Source of the DNA: Byssothecium circinans
Lineage: Eukaryota; Ascomycota; Dothideomycetes; Pleosporales; Massarinaceae
Direction: 5' to 3'
Length of the DNA: 64,000 bases
Assembly (NCBI GenBank): GCA_010015675.1
Contig: ML976978.1
Location: forward strand, 1,400,326-1,464,325
Shown here one piece after another: positions 44,252 through 55,355 of this stretch. Position 1 is the first letter of the stretch. Every line of letters starts with the position of its first letter. The notes below the pieces were generated by a model. The model saw only the letters and a list, made by a program, of their open reading frames with translations, ran no database searches and had not been told where the DNA came from. The translations under genes were made by a program, and so were the position numbers.

Positions 44252-45856
44252 ATGTCCTTCCTCGCCGACCATGTGCGCGCCGCCTACCACGACAAGCAGA
44301 CGCACGTCGTCCTCTTCTCCTCAACCGCGATAGCGTTGTACGGCTATGAAACTATCACTACCTCCGTACCATGGGGATCGCAGAGTCCTCACGTGCCGTA
44401 GGCATCTTTGTTGCCGTGCATTACCTGGGCTGCGCGGTCGGCGCTGTGCTGTTCTCAAAACCGTCGGATACCTTGGGACGGAAAAAGGCCATATTCTCGT
44501 GCCTTGTAACGGCGTCTTTGGGCAACTTCATAATGTTCATCGCGGGGTTCGGGTATACAAGGGTCGCTTTGGCAGTCTTGTTGAGCGGGAGAGTGGTTAT
44601 GGACTTGGGAGTTGGTGGAATAGACAGCGTAATTCCTACGTACAGCTCTGAGGTGTCCAAAGACGAGGCGAGGGGCAAGGCGCTGGCTCAAGAATTCCAA
44701 TCCAATATTTTTGGCCTGCTCATGGCTTTTGGGATCAACCCCGCCATGACGATTGTGCTGGGCACGTGGAGTCAGTGGGCTTGGAGAACACCAATCATCG
44801 TGATGCAGGTATACCCGCTGCTTCTCATGGCGCTCATCAGAGAACTGCCCGAGTCTCCGAGGTGGTTCATCTATCATGATCGACAGAGGGATGCGCAGGT
44901 GGCTTTGAACGACATTTTTGGGAACGAGGGAGATAGCAAGTTTGTCGAACTGCTAGATGCACATGAGAAGGAGAAGGGGGTGAGTGTTGGGTATTTTGAC
45001 ATGTTCAAGCTCAGCCATCCACAATTCCATCCCACGGTCGTGGTGATAATGTGTCAGATCAATCAAGCTCTAACAGGCTATGGGGCAGTTTCGGTTTACG
45101 GACCTCAGATCTTCGGCGTAAGTGTGCACAATCACCCAAGCGTCATCCAACTGACAACAAACTCAGCTCCTCGGCTTCCCAGTCCGCACCTCCGAGTATC
45201 TCACCCTGGGCAACTACACGTCCTATTTCTTGCTCATGACGGGCGCCTGGCTGCTCATCGACGTTCTAGGCCGCCGCAAGCTTCTAGTGCAAGGCTCAAC
45301 AATCCTGAGCGTTTGTTTCCTAATCCTCACCATTTGCAGCGGTCTCTCAATGAAAGCGTCCAAACTCAACATTCCCAAAATCGTTCCCGGCACTCTCGGC
45401 ACGATCACTCTATACATCGCCACAGGCGCCTTCGGAATCGGCTGGCTTGCCACAGTGTGGCTCGTGCCTACCGAAATTTTTCCAACCACAGCCCGGGCAC
45501 AAGGCACCATCATCTCAGTCATAATATGGGGTCTTGCCAATTTCGCCATTACGTTCCTCACGCCTGTCATGTTCAACAACCTCTCGTACTTCATCTTCCT
45601 CGTCTTTGCGGGAAGCAACGCTGTAGCGGGACTCTGGACGTGGTTGTATCTGCCAGAGACGGGCGGGAGGTCGTTTGAAGACAATCAACAGTTCTTCAAG
45701 GATGCCGGGGAGCAGAGAACGTGGAGGGTGGACAAGGTGGCTGGCGGCGAGTATGGCATTCTGAAGTATCCGGACCCGGAGAGTAACGATCTTGTTGACG
45801 CGGAGAGGGTGCCGTTGCTGAGGCGGGTGGGTGATCAGCTACCAAGTGTGGAGTAA
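44252..45856 (+). pseudogene. MFS sugar transporter, frameshifted near TM1
   Basis: The ATG at 44252 opens a typical hexose-transporter N-terminus that reaches IALYGYE and then stops out of frame at about 44400. The remaining transporter continues in another frame from about 44350 (NYHYLRTMGIAESS) to 45856, with one normal intron (45118-45166; GTAAGT, CTGAC, TCAG). The family's GYDQG-type motif and the following loop are missing, so about ten codons and the frame were lost together by a deletion of 3n+1 bases. Downstream motifs are intact: DTLGRKKAIF, PESPRWFIYHDR, LGRRKLLVQGS and PETGGRSFED. No intron fits the break, because candidate GT/AG pairs put the rest out of frame. From the ATG at 44371 a 478-residue protein lacking TM1 could still be made. 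It is either a young pseudogene or an assembly error. Confidence 0.75.
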
Positions 45857-46650
45857 AGAGTGCCTCAGCTTTATCTTTTAAACATAGATTGTCTATATTG
45901 GGCGCCACGCTTGGATTGTTTTATTGTATTGTATACACACGTGATATCAATAGACGCCGACCTCTTCCTAACTCGTGTTTCGTATTGCCAAGTCCACAGT
46001 CAGCAGTCCAATGTCGTATAAATGAGGACCCGAGTCGTAGCGCCGTGGTATACGAGATCTTGAGTCTTTCTAATGGGCAAATGGAGAGTTACACAATTTT
46101 AGGGTTTACGTAAGAAATTACTCGTGAGAGAGGCGGTCGGTGTTCAGCCCTGGAAGGAAAGGGAAGAGGAAAATAGTTAGGCCAAGGCCTCGTATTTTAG
46201 ACGAACAGGAGGCTTTAAATGCATGGATAACGTGTCGTTTGCTGGAATCCTGCGGAGGTGCAACAATAAGACTGAACGAGAAGAGGAACGAGGCCACCCA
46301 CGGAGAAGATGGATATTCTCTACTCGTCTTGTCTTGTCTTACATAACAACTAAGAACTCTGCCTCAATCTATTGCCTACGGCTTTTAACTTTCTAGAGCC
46401 TTGCATGCATGCAAACAATAGATAAACGCTAGGGATATATAGCAATATTAAAAAGGGAATTTAGACGTGTCTCTTTGGTATATCCTGCTTAACCCACTAA
46501 ACCGTATCATCTCTGTCTAAGATTATAAGGGATTTTTCCATCCCTACATCTAACACGAAAGAGCCATCATCCTTGGCAATAAATTCTTCCCCATGCTATG
46601 CACATAGGTCCTTTACGCCTCATTCGTCTTCACCCACCAACTTATAACGA

Positions 46651-46657
46651 TATAAAT
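46651..46657 (+). promoter_or_regulatory. TATA box of the secreted Cys-rich protein gene
   Basis: TATAAAT 176 nt before the ATG at 46827, followed by a CT-rich leader, the classic layout of a strongly expressed fungal gene. Confidence 0.55.
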
Positions 46658-46794
46658 AACCTTCATCTCCCCGCTTCTCTCGCTCGCATTTCCTATCCTA
46701 TTCGCCCGCCATCCGCCCCCAACCCCTCCAACTCACCAGTCTAAACCACTCCTTTCTTCCTCAACACCTATCCCATCCCTAAATCATAACACCA

Positions 46795-46822
46795 CATCGA
46801 CATCGACATCGACATCGATATC
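46795..46822 (+). repeat. (CATCGA)n repeat in a 5' leader
   Basis: Four to five tandem copies of CATCGA end a few bases before the start codon of the small secreted protein gene. Confidence 0.8.
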
Positions 46823-46826
46823 TACA

Positions 46827-47184
46827 ATGCGTCTCTCCACCATCCTCGCCACTCTCCTCGCCGCCCTCGCCACCGCTACACCCACCACGCTCGACCCGCG
46901 TCAAAACGGCAAGATTTGCCAAACTCTCTGCGCGACTGAAGACCATATCTGCGGTCCCGGCTATGTACGTCTCTGCACTTCACTTTTTCTTGCCTGGTAT
47001 CCATTTCCAGTTCCTTCATTCGGGAGGAAGTGATGGGGAGCGGGGCTTCTTCTCAGTAGGATGATGTGATGGGATGTGATGTGGGGGTCGCGTAGGTGGT
47101 GGGTGTATGCTGACGTGAGGGAATGTATAGGTACTTGAGAAAGAAGAGGGCTCGGAGTGCTACGTCTGCTGCCGGGAACAGTAG
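46827..47184 (+). CDS. Small secreted six-cysteine protein, effector-like
   Basis: Two exons encode 63 residues. The first exon opens with a clear signal peptide (MRLSTILATLLAALATAT) and ends in a GTACGT donor at 46965. A 166-nt intron with a TGCTGAC branch and ATAG acceptor leads to 17 more codons and a TAG at 47184. The join is in phase and adds exactly three cysteines to the three of exon 1. The mature part has the pattern C-X3-C-X6-C-X13-C-X2-CC, enough for three disulfides, and an Asp-Pro-Arg site near its start. Tiny secreted Cys-rich proteins of this type are typical fungal effectors or antimicrobial peptides; nothing here shows which. TATA box and leader support transcription. If the intron is retained, a 68-residue protein lacking the last cysteines results. 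Confidence 0.65.
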
Positions 47185-47551
47185 AAGGAGTCCGTACGAG
47201 GTTGTTGGGGGTTTGACTTGAAGGGGTGAACTGATGTGGAGAGAAGCAAGAAATTGGACGTCAAGGAACAGTAAGGTAGTCTGGAACCAATGTCGTGAAA
47301 AAACGGGAAATCTAATACTTTTATGACCAACGACTGCGACTAAATAGCAAAACCCAACCTCTACCTCCAAAAGTCCCTGTGTGTCTTCTATTAGGAACGT
47401 GACTTGCATCCCATCTAGGTACAAACGCCGCCCAATGCAAATCTAAAAGCGATCATGCACAGCAAAGCAAAGCCTAATGCGCAAGCATGCCCCGGGTGTA
47501 TCTAGCCCCAAACGTCTAAACCAAGCAAGCAAACATGCGAGCATAAACCAT
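47185..47551. other. Intergenic, nothing seen
   Basis: 367 bp between two convergent genes; 3' flanks only. Confidence 0.5.
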
Positions 47552-50500
47552 CTAGTCCGCCTCATCGTCCGTGTCCGGCGGCTTGGGCGTACCCTATACA
47601 TAATTAGTATTATTCATGTCAAAAGAGGCTGTAAAAGACGTACCTTAGGCGTATTCAGCCACTCAATATGTCTCAACTTCCTCCTGACCTCGCGCTCCTT
47701 CAACTGAGCCCTGGTCATCTTCTTCTTCTTCTTTGCCTTGAACTTCAAATCGCCGTTGCCTTCAGCTTCGCTCATGTTGGGCGTGCCGTTGGTGCTAGGC
47801 ACTGCCGAGCTGACGTTGGAACTAGCAACGCTGGACCCAGGCCGGGAGTCTTCAAAGCGGTCGAGAGAGAGGGCTTGGTAGCCTTTGTGCGTGACACGGC
47901 CATCGGCAACAATCCACTGCTCGGGGCAAAGGGCGCCAACGAATTCTTCGTTATGCGAGATCATGATGACGCCGCCTTTGAAGTCGCGGATGGCGACTGC
48001 GAGACCACCGAGAGAGTCACGGTCCAAGAAGTTAGTAGGCTCGTCGAGCACGAGAAGATGGGGGTTATTCCACATTGCACCAGCTATTGAACGTTAGCGA
48101 AGTTCGCAGGTTGAAAGATAATGTGTCGACTTACCCAAGACGACCTTCACCTTCTGACCTCCAGAAAGACCCGAGATCTCATTGTGGTTCGCAATCTCGG
48201 GGTCCATGCCCAGATCTTCAAAGTGCTTGGAAATGATCTTGGGCTCCAACACACGGTAGCCCAGACCCTCTCGCGATGCCTCGTGGTCGTCAAACTCCTG
48301 CACCAGCTTCTGGAAGCCCTTGTTCATCAAGGTTTCGTGCGAGATCATCGTGTTGTACTTCGGCAGCATGTTGCGCCACTTCACTTCGTACTGGTAGCTC
48401 TTTTTGTACTTTTGACGACCGATGAGAGCCTCGATCTTGCGCGGACCCTTGCCATCGCCCAAGTCAACAGGCGTCTCCATCTGCGCCTTATCCTCGGCCG
48501 TGAGAACTCGGGTTTGTTTCATAAGCACCTCACGATCGTCACCGTTCGCATAACGCCATTGGAGGTACTGGTTAGGCGTCTTTTCCATATGCATCTCGAC
48601 GTGCTCTAACGCGTGCTGCTTGATGTATCCAATACGCAGGTTGGGATGCTTCTCGACCTTTCCTTGCTGAGGAATAGTCTCACCAGTGAGAAGCTTGATG
48701 AGCGTGGATTTACCTGCACCGTTGGCTCCAATAATTGCAACACGAGACGAAAGCGTAAGGTTGCAAGACACATCATGGAGCGACGGTTTAGTGCCGCCGG
48801 GGTAGGTGTATGTGCAATTGGTCATGCGGAGAATCGTGCGCGTGTTGGACTTGATACCAGAGAGAATGCCAGGAGGAGGGAACTTGAACTGGACCTGAGA
48901 AGCGGAGAGAGTGTAGTAGCTCTTCGCCTCAGGCTTGACTTTCACAAAGGCTGCCAAGTTGCCCTTGTAACAGACAAGCTTCTTCTGCTCGTAGTGGTAA
49001 ATGTCGGTACACACCTCATCCAAGAACGCCGAGTCGTGAGAAACGATCATGCTGGTGATCTCAGTGTGTTTCTTGAGGTAGTTTTGCAACCAGGCGATGT
49101 TGGCAACGTCCAAGTGATTTGTAGGCTCGTCGAGGAGTAGGACATCGGCGCGCATAAGCATGGCGCGGGCCAACGCAAGCTTCATCTTCCATCCGCCGGA
49201 CAGAGATCCAACCATGTCCGACTGTCGGCCCTCAGGACCGGCAGTGAAACCGACCTCTTCCAGAACTTCGGAGATGCGTTCTCTGCTCTCATTCTTGAAC
49301 CGCGGATCCTGGACGATGTACTCTAAAATGGTCAAGTCGGCGTCTTCGCCCTGATTGTGTTCTACAAAGCAGGTCTTGACTTCATCCTGTGGAGGGAAGC
49401 CCTCGAGCTTGCCGCCTGCGATGCTACGCATAAGAGTGGACTTTCCAGCACCATTTCGACCACAAAGACCGTAACGGTGGCCCTTGAGAAGCCGGAGATT
49501 GGTGTGCGAAAGTAACAGCATACCTCCGTATCCAAGGGAGAACGTAGCGTTGACGATTTCGGTTTCGCCGTCGTCTTCCTGGATAGGCTGCCCGAACTTA
49601 CGGTGATCTTCTTTTACATAGAACTGGTGGACGGCTTCTGCCACCTTCTCAGCCTCTCCAGGGTTCAGAAGCGGGTCAAGATACGGCGCAATGAGCGAAG
49701 GAATGCGCTCAAGTGCGCGCAGATTCACGACTTCGGCTACCATTTCGGAAATGTAGTCCTTCGCGACTGCCCATATTTCGGTGTCGCCTGGGAAGTTTAC
49801 AAATGATCCAGCAGCCTTGACCTGTTTTTCAAGCACGCCGACCACATCTGGGCCATGCAGACGGGCGATAGTGCCACTTGCAATGTTGCCATCCTTGTCA
49901 GCCATGGCCTTGTCCATTACGTCTAGCGCTCGGGTAGCAATCTCTCGAACCTCAGGCAGAGAAGCACCCTCCTTGACTTTCTTGACACCAGGCTGCAGCT
50001 TGGGTAAGAAAGCGCGCGCCTCGATAGGGTCGTGAACCAGTTTTGTCAAGTTCTCCACTACCACGACCGTCTGGCGAAGGACTTCTTGGGAAGTGGAAGG
50101 TGTGTTCAACGAGCGCTCAAGCAGTGGAGTGACCAGGGCGAGAACAGGCGACGTGACAATGGCGACAAAGGTAGTCTGTGAGAGGGCGTGAATAGCCTTC
50201 TGCTGGGCTTGCGTAGAGGGGTCGTCGATGGACTTGACAAGGAGCGGTATCCGCGGCGCAATATCGTCGTTCTGTAGGAGTGTGGTAAGGCTGTTCATGG
50301 TCTTAATGGCTTGCTTGCCGACCTGCATTCTCATCAGTACTTAGCGCCTTTGGAAGGATTTCGAAACTCACCTCTGCCTTCAAATCGTGCATGCCACTCT
50401 CAACCACTGGGATTAGGCCCTCGAGCTGTTTTCCCATGGCTTCTCTCAGTACATCCTTCTCCTTCTCGACCTCCAAGCTCTCCATGCCGATCTTTGCCTT

Positions 50501-51061
50501 GTCTGCCATCCTGCCCAAAAGTTCGTATCCGCCAACGGCGCCCTGCCACTTACCCGATTTCTTCATCAGGTATTTGGAAAGCGTAGGAAGCAGGCCAAAG
50601 ACCTTGGCCTCGGCGCCCAGGTTGTTGAAAAGCGCATCCAGGGCATATTGCGCTGACTCCTTGACAGTCGCCGTCTTGTCAGACAGGGCATCGAGCGCAG
50701 CAGCAACCAGCCCGCTCTCCTGCACCAAGAAGACCACCTCTGTGAGCCTCTGCGCGGGCGGGAATTTCTCAAAGAGCGCGCCGATAGCATTCATGGCGCC
50801 TTCTCGTCGGCCGGGGCTCTTCTTATCTCCCGCTGCCTTCTTGATCGCATCGAGGATGCCATAGCCCTGGAGCCCTCGGAAGCCCACCGAGTTCTGAAGC
50901 GCGGCACATAGCGCGTATGCGGCTTCGACTGACGCATGTGAGAGTTTGGAGTTGAGGATACTGTGCAAAAGCGCGGCGATGTCTTCATGGGAGGGCGCAG
51001 GGCCGTCGGCCTTGTTCACGATGATCGCAGGAGCCATAGGCGGCGACTCGGAATGGGGCAT
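47552..51061 (-). CDS. tef3: Translation elongation factor 3 (eEF3), ABC-F ATPase
   Basis: Four exons with introns 50323-50371, 48084-48134 and 47594-47643 (all GTRNGT/AG and in phase) encode 1119 residues. eEF3 is the fungal-specific ribosome ATPase that releases E-site tRNA during elongation. The first 400 residues are HEAT-like helical repeats. The first ABC cassette has GRNGAGKST, LSGGWKMKLALARAM and LLLDEPTNHLD. The second has GANGAGKST, the chromodomain-like insert around ALIGRQKYKKSYQYEVKWRN, LSGGQKVKVVLAGAMW (restored by splicing) and LVLDEPTNFLD. The C-terminus is Lys-rich (KAKKKKKMTRAQ) and ends in a short acidic exon. It is somewhat longer than yeast eEF3; a Met at residue 9 (MAPAIIVNK) may be the true start. 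Confidence 0.97.
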
Positions 51062-52209
51062 GTCCCGGCGTGGGAGGCTGCGATTTCCTTGCTTCGGCTA
51101 GCAATATGTGGGAGGCGGTGGTGAAATATTTAGAGGAGGGCTGGTCGGAGTTGGAGGGATTTTTTGAGGGGCGTCGTTATCGATACGAAATCTGTCCTAC
51201 GGCTGACCTTTAATTGGAGGGGCGGTGCCAGAAAAAAAAAAGCGCTTGCGGCTCTGCAAGTGGCTGAACCGCCAGAGAAGAGAAGCCGAGGGTAGAGTGG
51301 AGAGTTTGGAGTCAAGAGTACAGGGAAAAAAGAGAGGGTCGACCTCTGCCAAAGGGGTGAGACAGCGAAGTATTTCTTGAATGAATGAAATTATTCTGAT
51401 TGCGCTGACTGATGAGTAGGTCCGTGCCCCCGCTAAGCGTAGGGCTGAATATGTCTTCGACTCTTCGCCCTAGCTCTCGAAAGCTTTTCGCTCTCCTTCA
51501 GATGCACCTCGGACACTCAAGTTTGGCTGCCTGCAACTTGCGACCTTCAAATTCAGATGACTGAACGCATCGAATATGTAACTCTTGAATGTCCAATTTC
51601 CAGGACTGTGCAGGATTCAGAGGGCCTTAAGATATTCTGTTGAGAGTAGAAAGAACGATTCGAATCTGTAACCGGCTTCAGCAAGCAGAACGTATACATG
51701 ATGTTGAGCATGCAGAAGAGCAGTCATCTCTCCGAGTCTACTGTATAAAAGCCGGTAGAGAGATATTTGCACGAGCGTCAAATCTTCAACAACAGAACCT
51801 CGGCACCAGTACCGCAAATGGTCTAGCGTCAAACCTCCCCTCCCCCAGCGACCCGGTCAACTGGTGCCCCACCCAGCTCCACTGCCACTACCACCAATTA
51901 ACCCCTCTCAAAGCAAACCTTCTTTCATCCAGTCACTCATGAAAATCACCACCACGGAAGAAGCCTCGCAAGCTTAGCTACAACGAGAATCCCATGCTTC
52001 ACTGGAGCCTTCGAATCGCATTGAAGAAGTAAATCTCTGAACCGAGGTATCATGCCTTTTACGTCACTTGCCGTATAAGCAAGCCCCGATGCCATATTAA
52101 TCGCTTGAATCGCTTTCATTCACTCTCTAATACACGCACGCTTTATGTAGGCAACACTGTTCATAAAAGCTAAGCTTGACGGCACTTCAGCTGCTTTATA
52201 CTCTGCACA
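51062..52209. other. Divergent promoter region of eEF3 and the P450
   Basis: 1148 bp with no gene-like frame. It contains an A run at 51231-51241 and CT-rich tracts close to each start codon, usual for eEF3 promoters. Confidence 0.5.
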
Positions 52210-53987
52210 GTGTTGACCATGGAGATCACCTCCATACACATCCTACTTGCTTCTCTATTCGAGGCCACTGTATCCTTTCATCTCTTCCCTCGCATTCTTC
52301 CCAATGCCACACTCACCTCTTTCGTCCTCATCTTCACGACCCTGAATCTCACCGTCTTCATCCTCTACCACCGCTTCATCTACCCTACTTTCCTCAGCCC
52401 GCTCCGACACCTCCCCCAACCACTAAGAGGATCATGGCCCCTCCTCGGTCACGGATTAACCATGTTCGAGCGCCCGCCTGGTGCAGGCCATCTCCGGTTC
52501 ATGAAAGAGACGGATAACGACGGCATCATATACTTCCGAGGCTTTTTTGGGTCTGAAAGGTTAGTTTTAAGCGGGCCAGCTGCCTTGGCGGATGTGTTGG
52601 TGCACCGTAGCTATGATTTTGAGAAGCCGCCGTGGACGAGGGATTTCCTACGCCAATTTCTCGGTGATGGCCTGTTGATGACAGAGGGCGACGAGCACAA
52701 GCACCAGAGGAAGCAGATCATGCCAGCCTTCAGCTTCAGGCATATCAAAGAGCTATATCCCATCTTCTGGGCCAAGTCGCTTGAACTCTGCCAAGTAACG
52801 AAGACTGAGTTGGCAGATAAGGCAGATAAAGTGTTGGAGATTGGGCACTTCTCAACCCAGGTTACCATGGATATCATTGGCTTGGCTGGACTTGGACGCG
52901 ATGTCGGGACTCTGAGAAACAACAAAGATGGCGACGACGATGAACTCATCAAGAACTACGAAGAGATTTTAGAACCTACGGCAGAGAAAGCCATCTACTT
53001 TGTCTTGCATTTGCTATTTCCCCAATGGATCATTAAGGCATTACCGTGGAAGTTGAATCAGAGGGTCGAAATTACGACTTCGAACCTGAAGAGGATTTGT
53101 AACGAGTTTGTTGTGGAGAAGAAGAGTAGGATGAAAGTGGAAAGTGAAGAGAGCAAGGATATCTTGAGCATTATGCTAAGATCGAACAACTTCTCCGACG
53201 ACAACATTGTCGATCAACTCCTAACGTTCCTTGCTGCGGGGTAAGTCGACATATTTCATCAGTCCATCCTCCTTCAAACAATGCCCTCGCCGATAATATA
53301 CCACAACTTTTACTACTCTTCCCCGAGCCCGACACATAGACACCACTCACACAAACCAGCCACGAAACCACCTCTTCCGCCCTAACCTGGGCCACCCATC
53401 TCCTCGCCACCCACCCACAGATACAAACCCGGCTGCGCGCCGAAATCTACGCCGCCATTCCCGACCTCACAGCGCTCTCCGACCCCACCTTCGACCTAGC
53501 CACCCTCCTAGAATCCCTTCCCTACCTCAACGCCGTCTGCTCCGAGGTCCTGCGCCTCTATCCCACCATCCCCGTGTCCGCACGCATCGCCATCCGCGAC
53601 ACCTTCATCTCCAACCACTTCATCCCCAAAGGCACACTCTCCTTCGTCACGCCATGGGCCGTGAACCGTAACCCCAAACTCTGGGGAGCCGACGCCGAGG
53701 ACTTCAAGCCTGAGCGATGGATCGACGAGAATGGACGGGCGACGATGAATGGTGGGGCGGGGAGCAATTATTCGTTTTTGACGTTTCTGCATGGGCCAAG
53801 GAGTTGTATTGGAGAGCGTTTTGCGAGAGCCGAGTTGAGGAGTCTGGTTGCGGCCTTTGTTGGCAGCTTTAGGATGGAGATGGCGAATCCCGGGGAGAAG
53901 ATTATTGTGGGAGGCACGATTACGAGCAAACCTGTTCAGGGCATGAAGTTGAGGTTGGAGGGGGTGGAATGGGGGCGGGAAGAATGA
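52210..53987 (+). CDS. Cytochrome P450 monooxygenase
   Basis: Two exons with a 119-nt intron (53241-53359; GTAAGT, CCAG) that splits the I-helix give 552 residues. Two hydrophobic segments at the N-terminus anchor it in the ER membrane. The proline-rich hinge is LPQPLRGSWPLLGHG. The oxygen-binding I-helix reads FLAAGHETTSSALTW across the junction. The K-helix ExxR is EVLRLYPT, the PERF motif is FKPERWI, and the heme loop is FLHGPRSCIGERFARAE with Cys as ligand. It is complete, so active monooxygenase is expected with a P450 reductase partner. Sequence features resemble fatty acid or xenobiotic-type P450s more than a sterol demethylase; the substrate is not predictable. The first Met could also be the one three codons later. 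Confidence 0.94.
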
Positions 53988-55355
53988 GTATGCTTGGCGG
54001 GCATAAATGCTCCTCGTCGGCTGTATTTTTCGACGTCTATGCTGGACTGGTTTTTGGATAGCCGTGTGGAGATTGGGATGGAGTAGTCTTTCTTGTTGTC
54101 TGGAGGACTTGTACTTATAATAGCATATGGCAGCATCTCAGCCTAACGCCCAACTATCCAAGTTCCCCAAATATGTCGCTGATCCGAAAATGGCCGTGGT
54201 ATGGTGTCACGTGGGTAGGTAGCATTTCCAGGAGCTGCATGTACTCCATGCCTTATTTCTGAACGTTTAAAGAGTAAACAAGTCTTTATGGGGATGCAAG
54301 TATCTGTTACCAAGCTGATCCAAAAACCTGTCTAGCCTAGTCACGTGATCACTAAGCTGGTCCTTCCTAAGTAGGCAAAGGGAAGGAAGTTTGCCGTCCT
54401 TCGAGCGGTAAGGTAAGTGTGACGTATTTGTCGGATTTGCTTCCTATAGGCTGAGGGCGCTCTTCCCACGTGCCATGACGTCTGCCCGGACAGAGTGGTT
54501 AGTGTGACGATGGCATAAATACATGCCTATGTACAGAAGATCTGAAAGCACCTGAATACATAGACACCGATGACCCCAGCTCCTGGGATTGAGTAATGCA
54601 ATAATGGGCTTGCAATCTGATCCATGTCGGTAACCAGAGGCGATATGCTCAAGTATCCCCCGCTACCCGCAGACCGCCTTCGAAACGTGAGCAGGATGTC
54701 TGCGTTGGCAGAGTCTTGTTGATTTAAATTGGCAAGCAGGCTGTTTCGGGTACAAGAGGCGGGTGGAGTGTGCAGGTTCCGATTTCCGGAGGCGTATGTG
54801 GTAGGGAGGAGGAGCAGAGGATGCAAGGTAAAAGGAGGACCTTGAAGAAGCGCATACGACGCTGAAGCGACCACAGTGCTCCTCCCCCACAACATTGAAG
54901 TGTCCGACTCAGGTCCATGGCCAAACGTCTTAAATATCAGAGTGGCAGCGCCGAGGTGGCCCTTGCGCTGCGATCTGCATCCGACTGCCCGGCTTGCTAT
55001 GCCGAACGAACGAGAAGGCGGCACGCCCCCGGGCCGGTCGCTGTCAGTATTGTGCATGCGGGCTTCCAGTGGCTTCTCCGTTCGAATTCGACAGTGGAAC
55101 AACTCCCCTTGCCCTTGGGGCCGCCGAACGCACACTATGGAATCCCTAGGCGCTGATTGGCCTCGGCCAGTTGGACCGCACCAGCGAAGCTGCGAGACTG
55201 CATGCCTGTCGGATGGAGGTGTCGGAGGGAGTCGTCCGCCCTCCTAGTTGCCACCGGTGGCCGTTGAACCTACCTGCCTTTGATGTTTTATGTTCTGCAC
55301 TATCGTCTGGACCTTATGAAGCGCCCACCTCTTCTTGAAATGATTCTTTGGAGCC
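53988..55355. other. Intergenic, nothing seen
   Basis: 1368 bp between the P450 and the second Zn2Cys6 gene. Frames on both strands near 54527-55250 overlap one another and have no family features. Confidence 0.55.

Larger units (their letters stand above)
45857..46826. other. Intergenic, partly AT-rich
   Basis: A mildly AT-rich tract lies at about 46370-46560. The right end is a strong promoter and leader for the small secreted protein gene: TATA box at 46651 and a long pyrimidine-rich leader. Confidence 0.5.

Noticed and set aside
44340..44390. An intron explaining the sugar transporter break
   Set aside because: The possible GT..AG pair (GTACGG to CGCAG) leaves the downstream part in the wrong frame, and a 31-nt alternative is too short.
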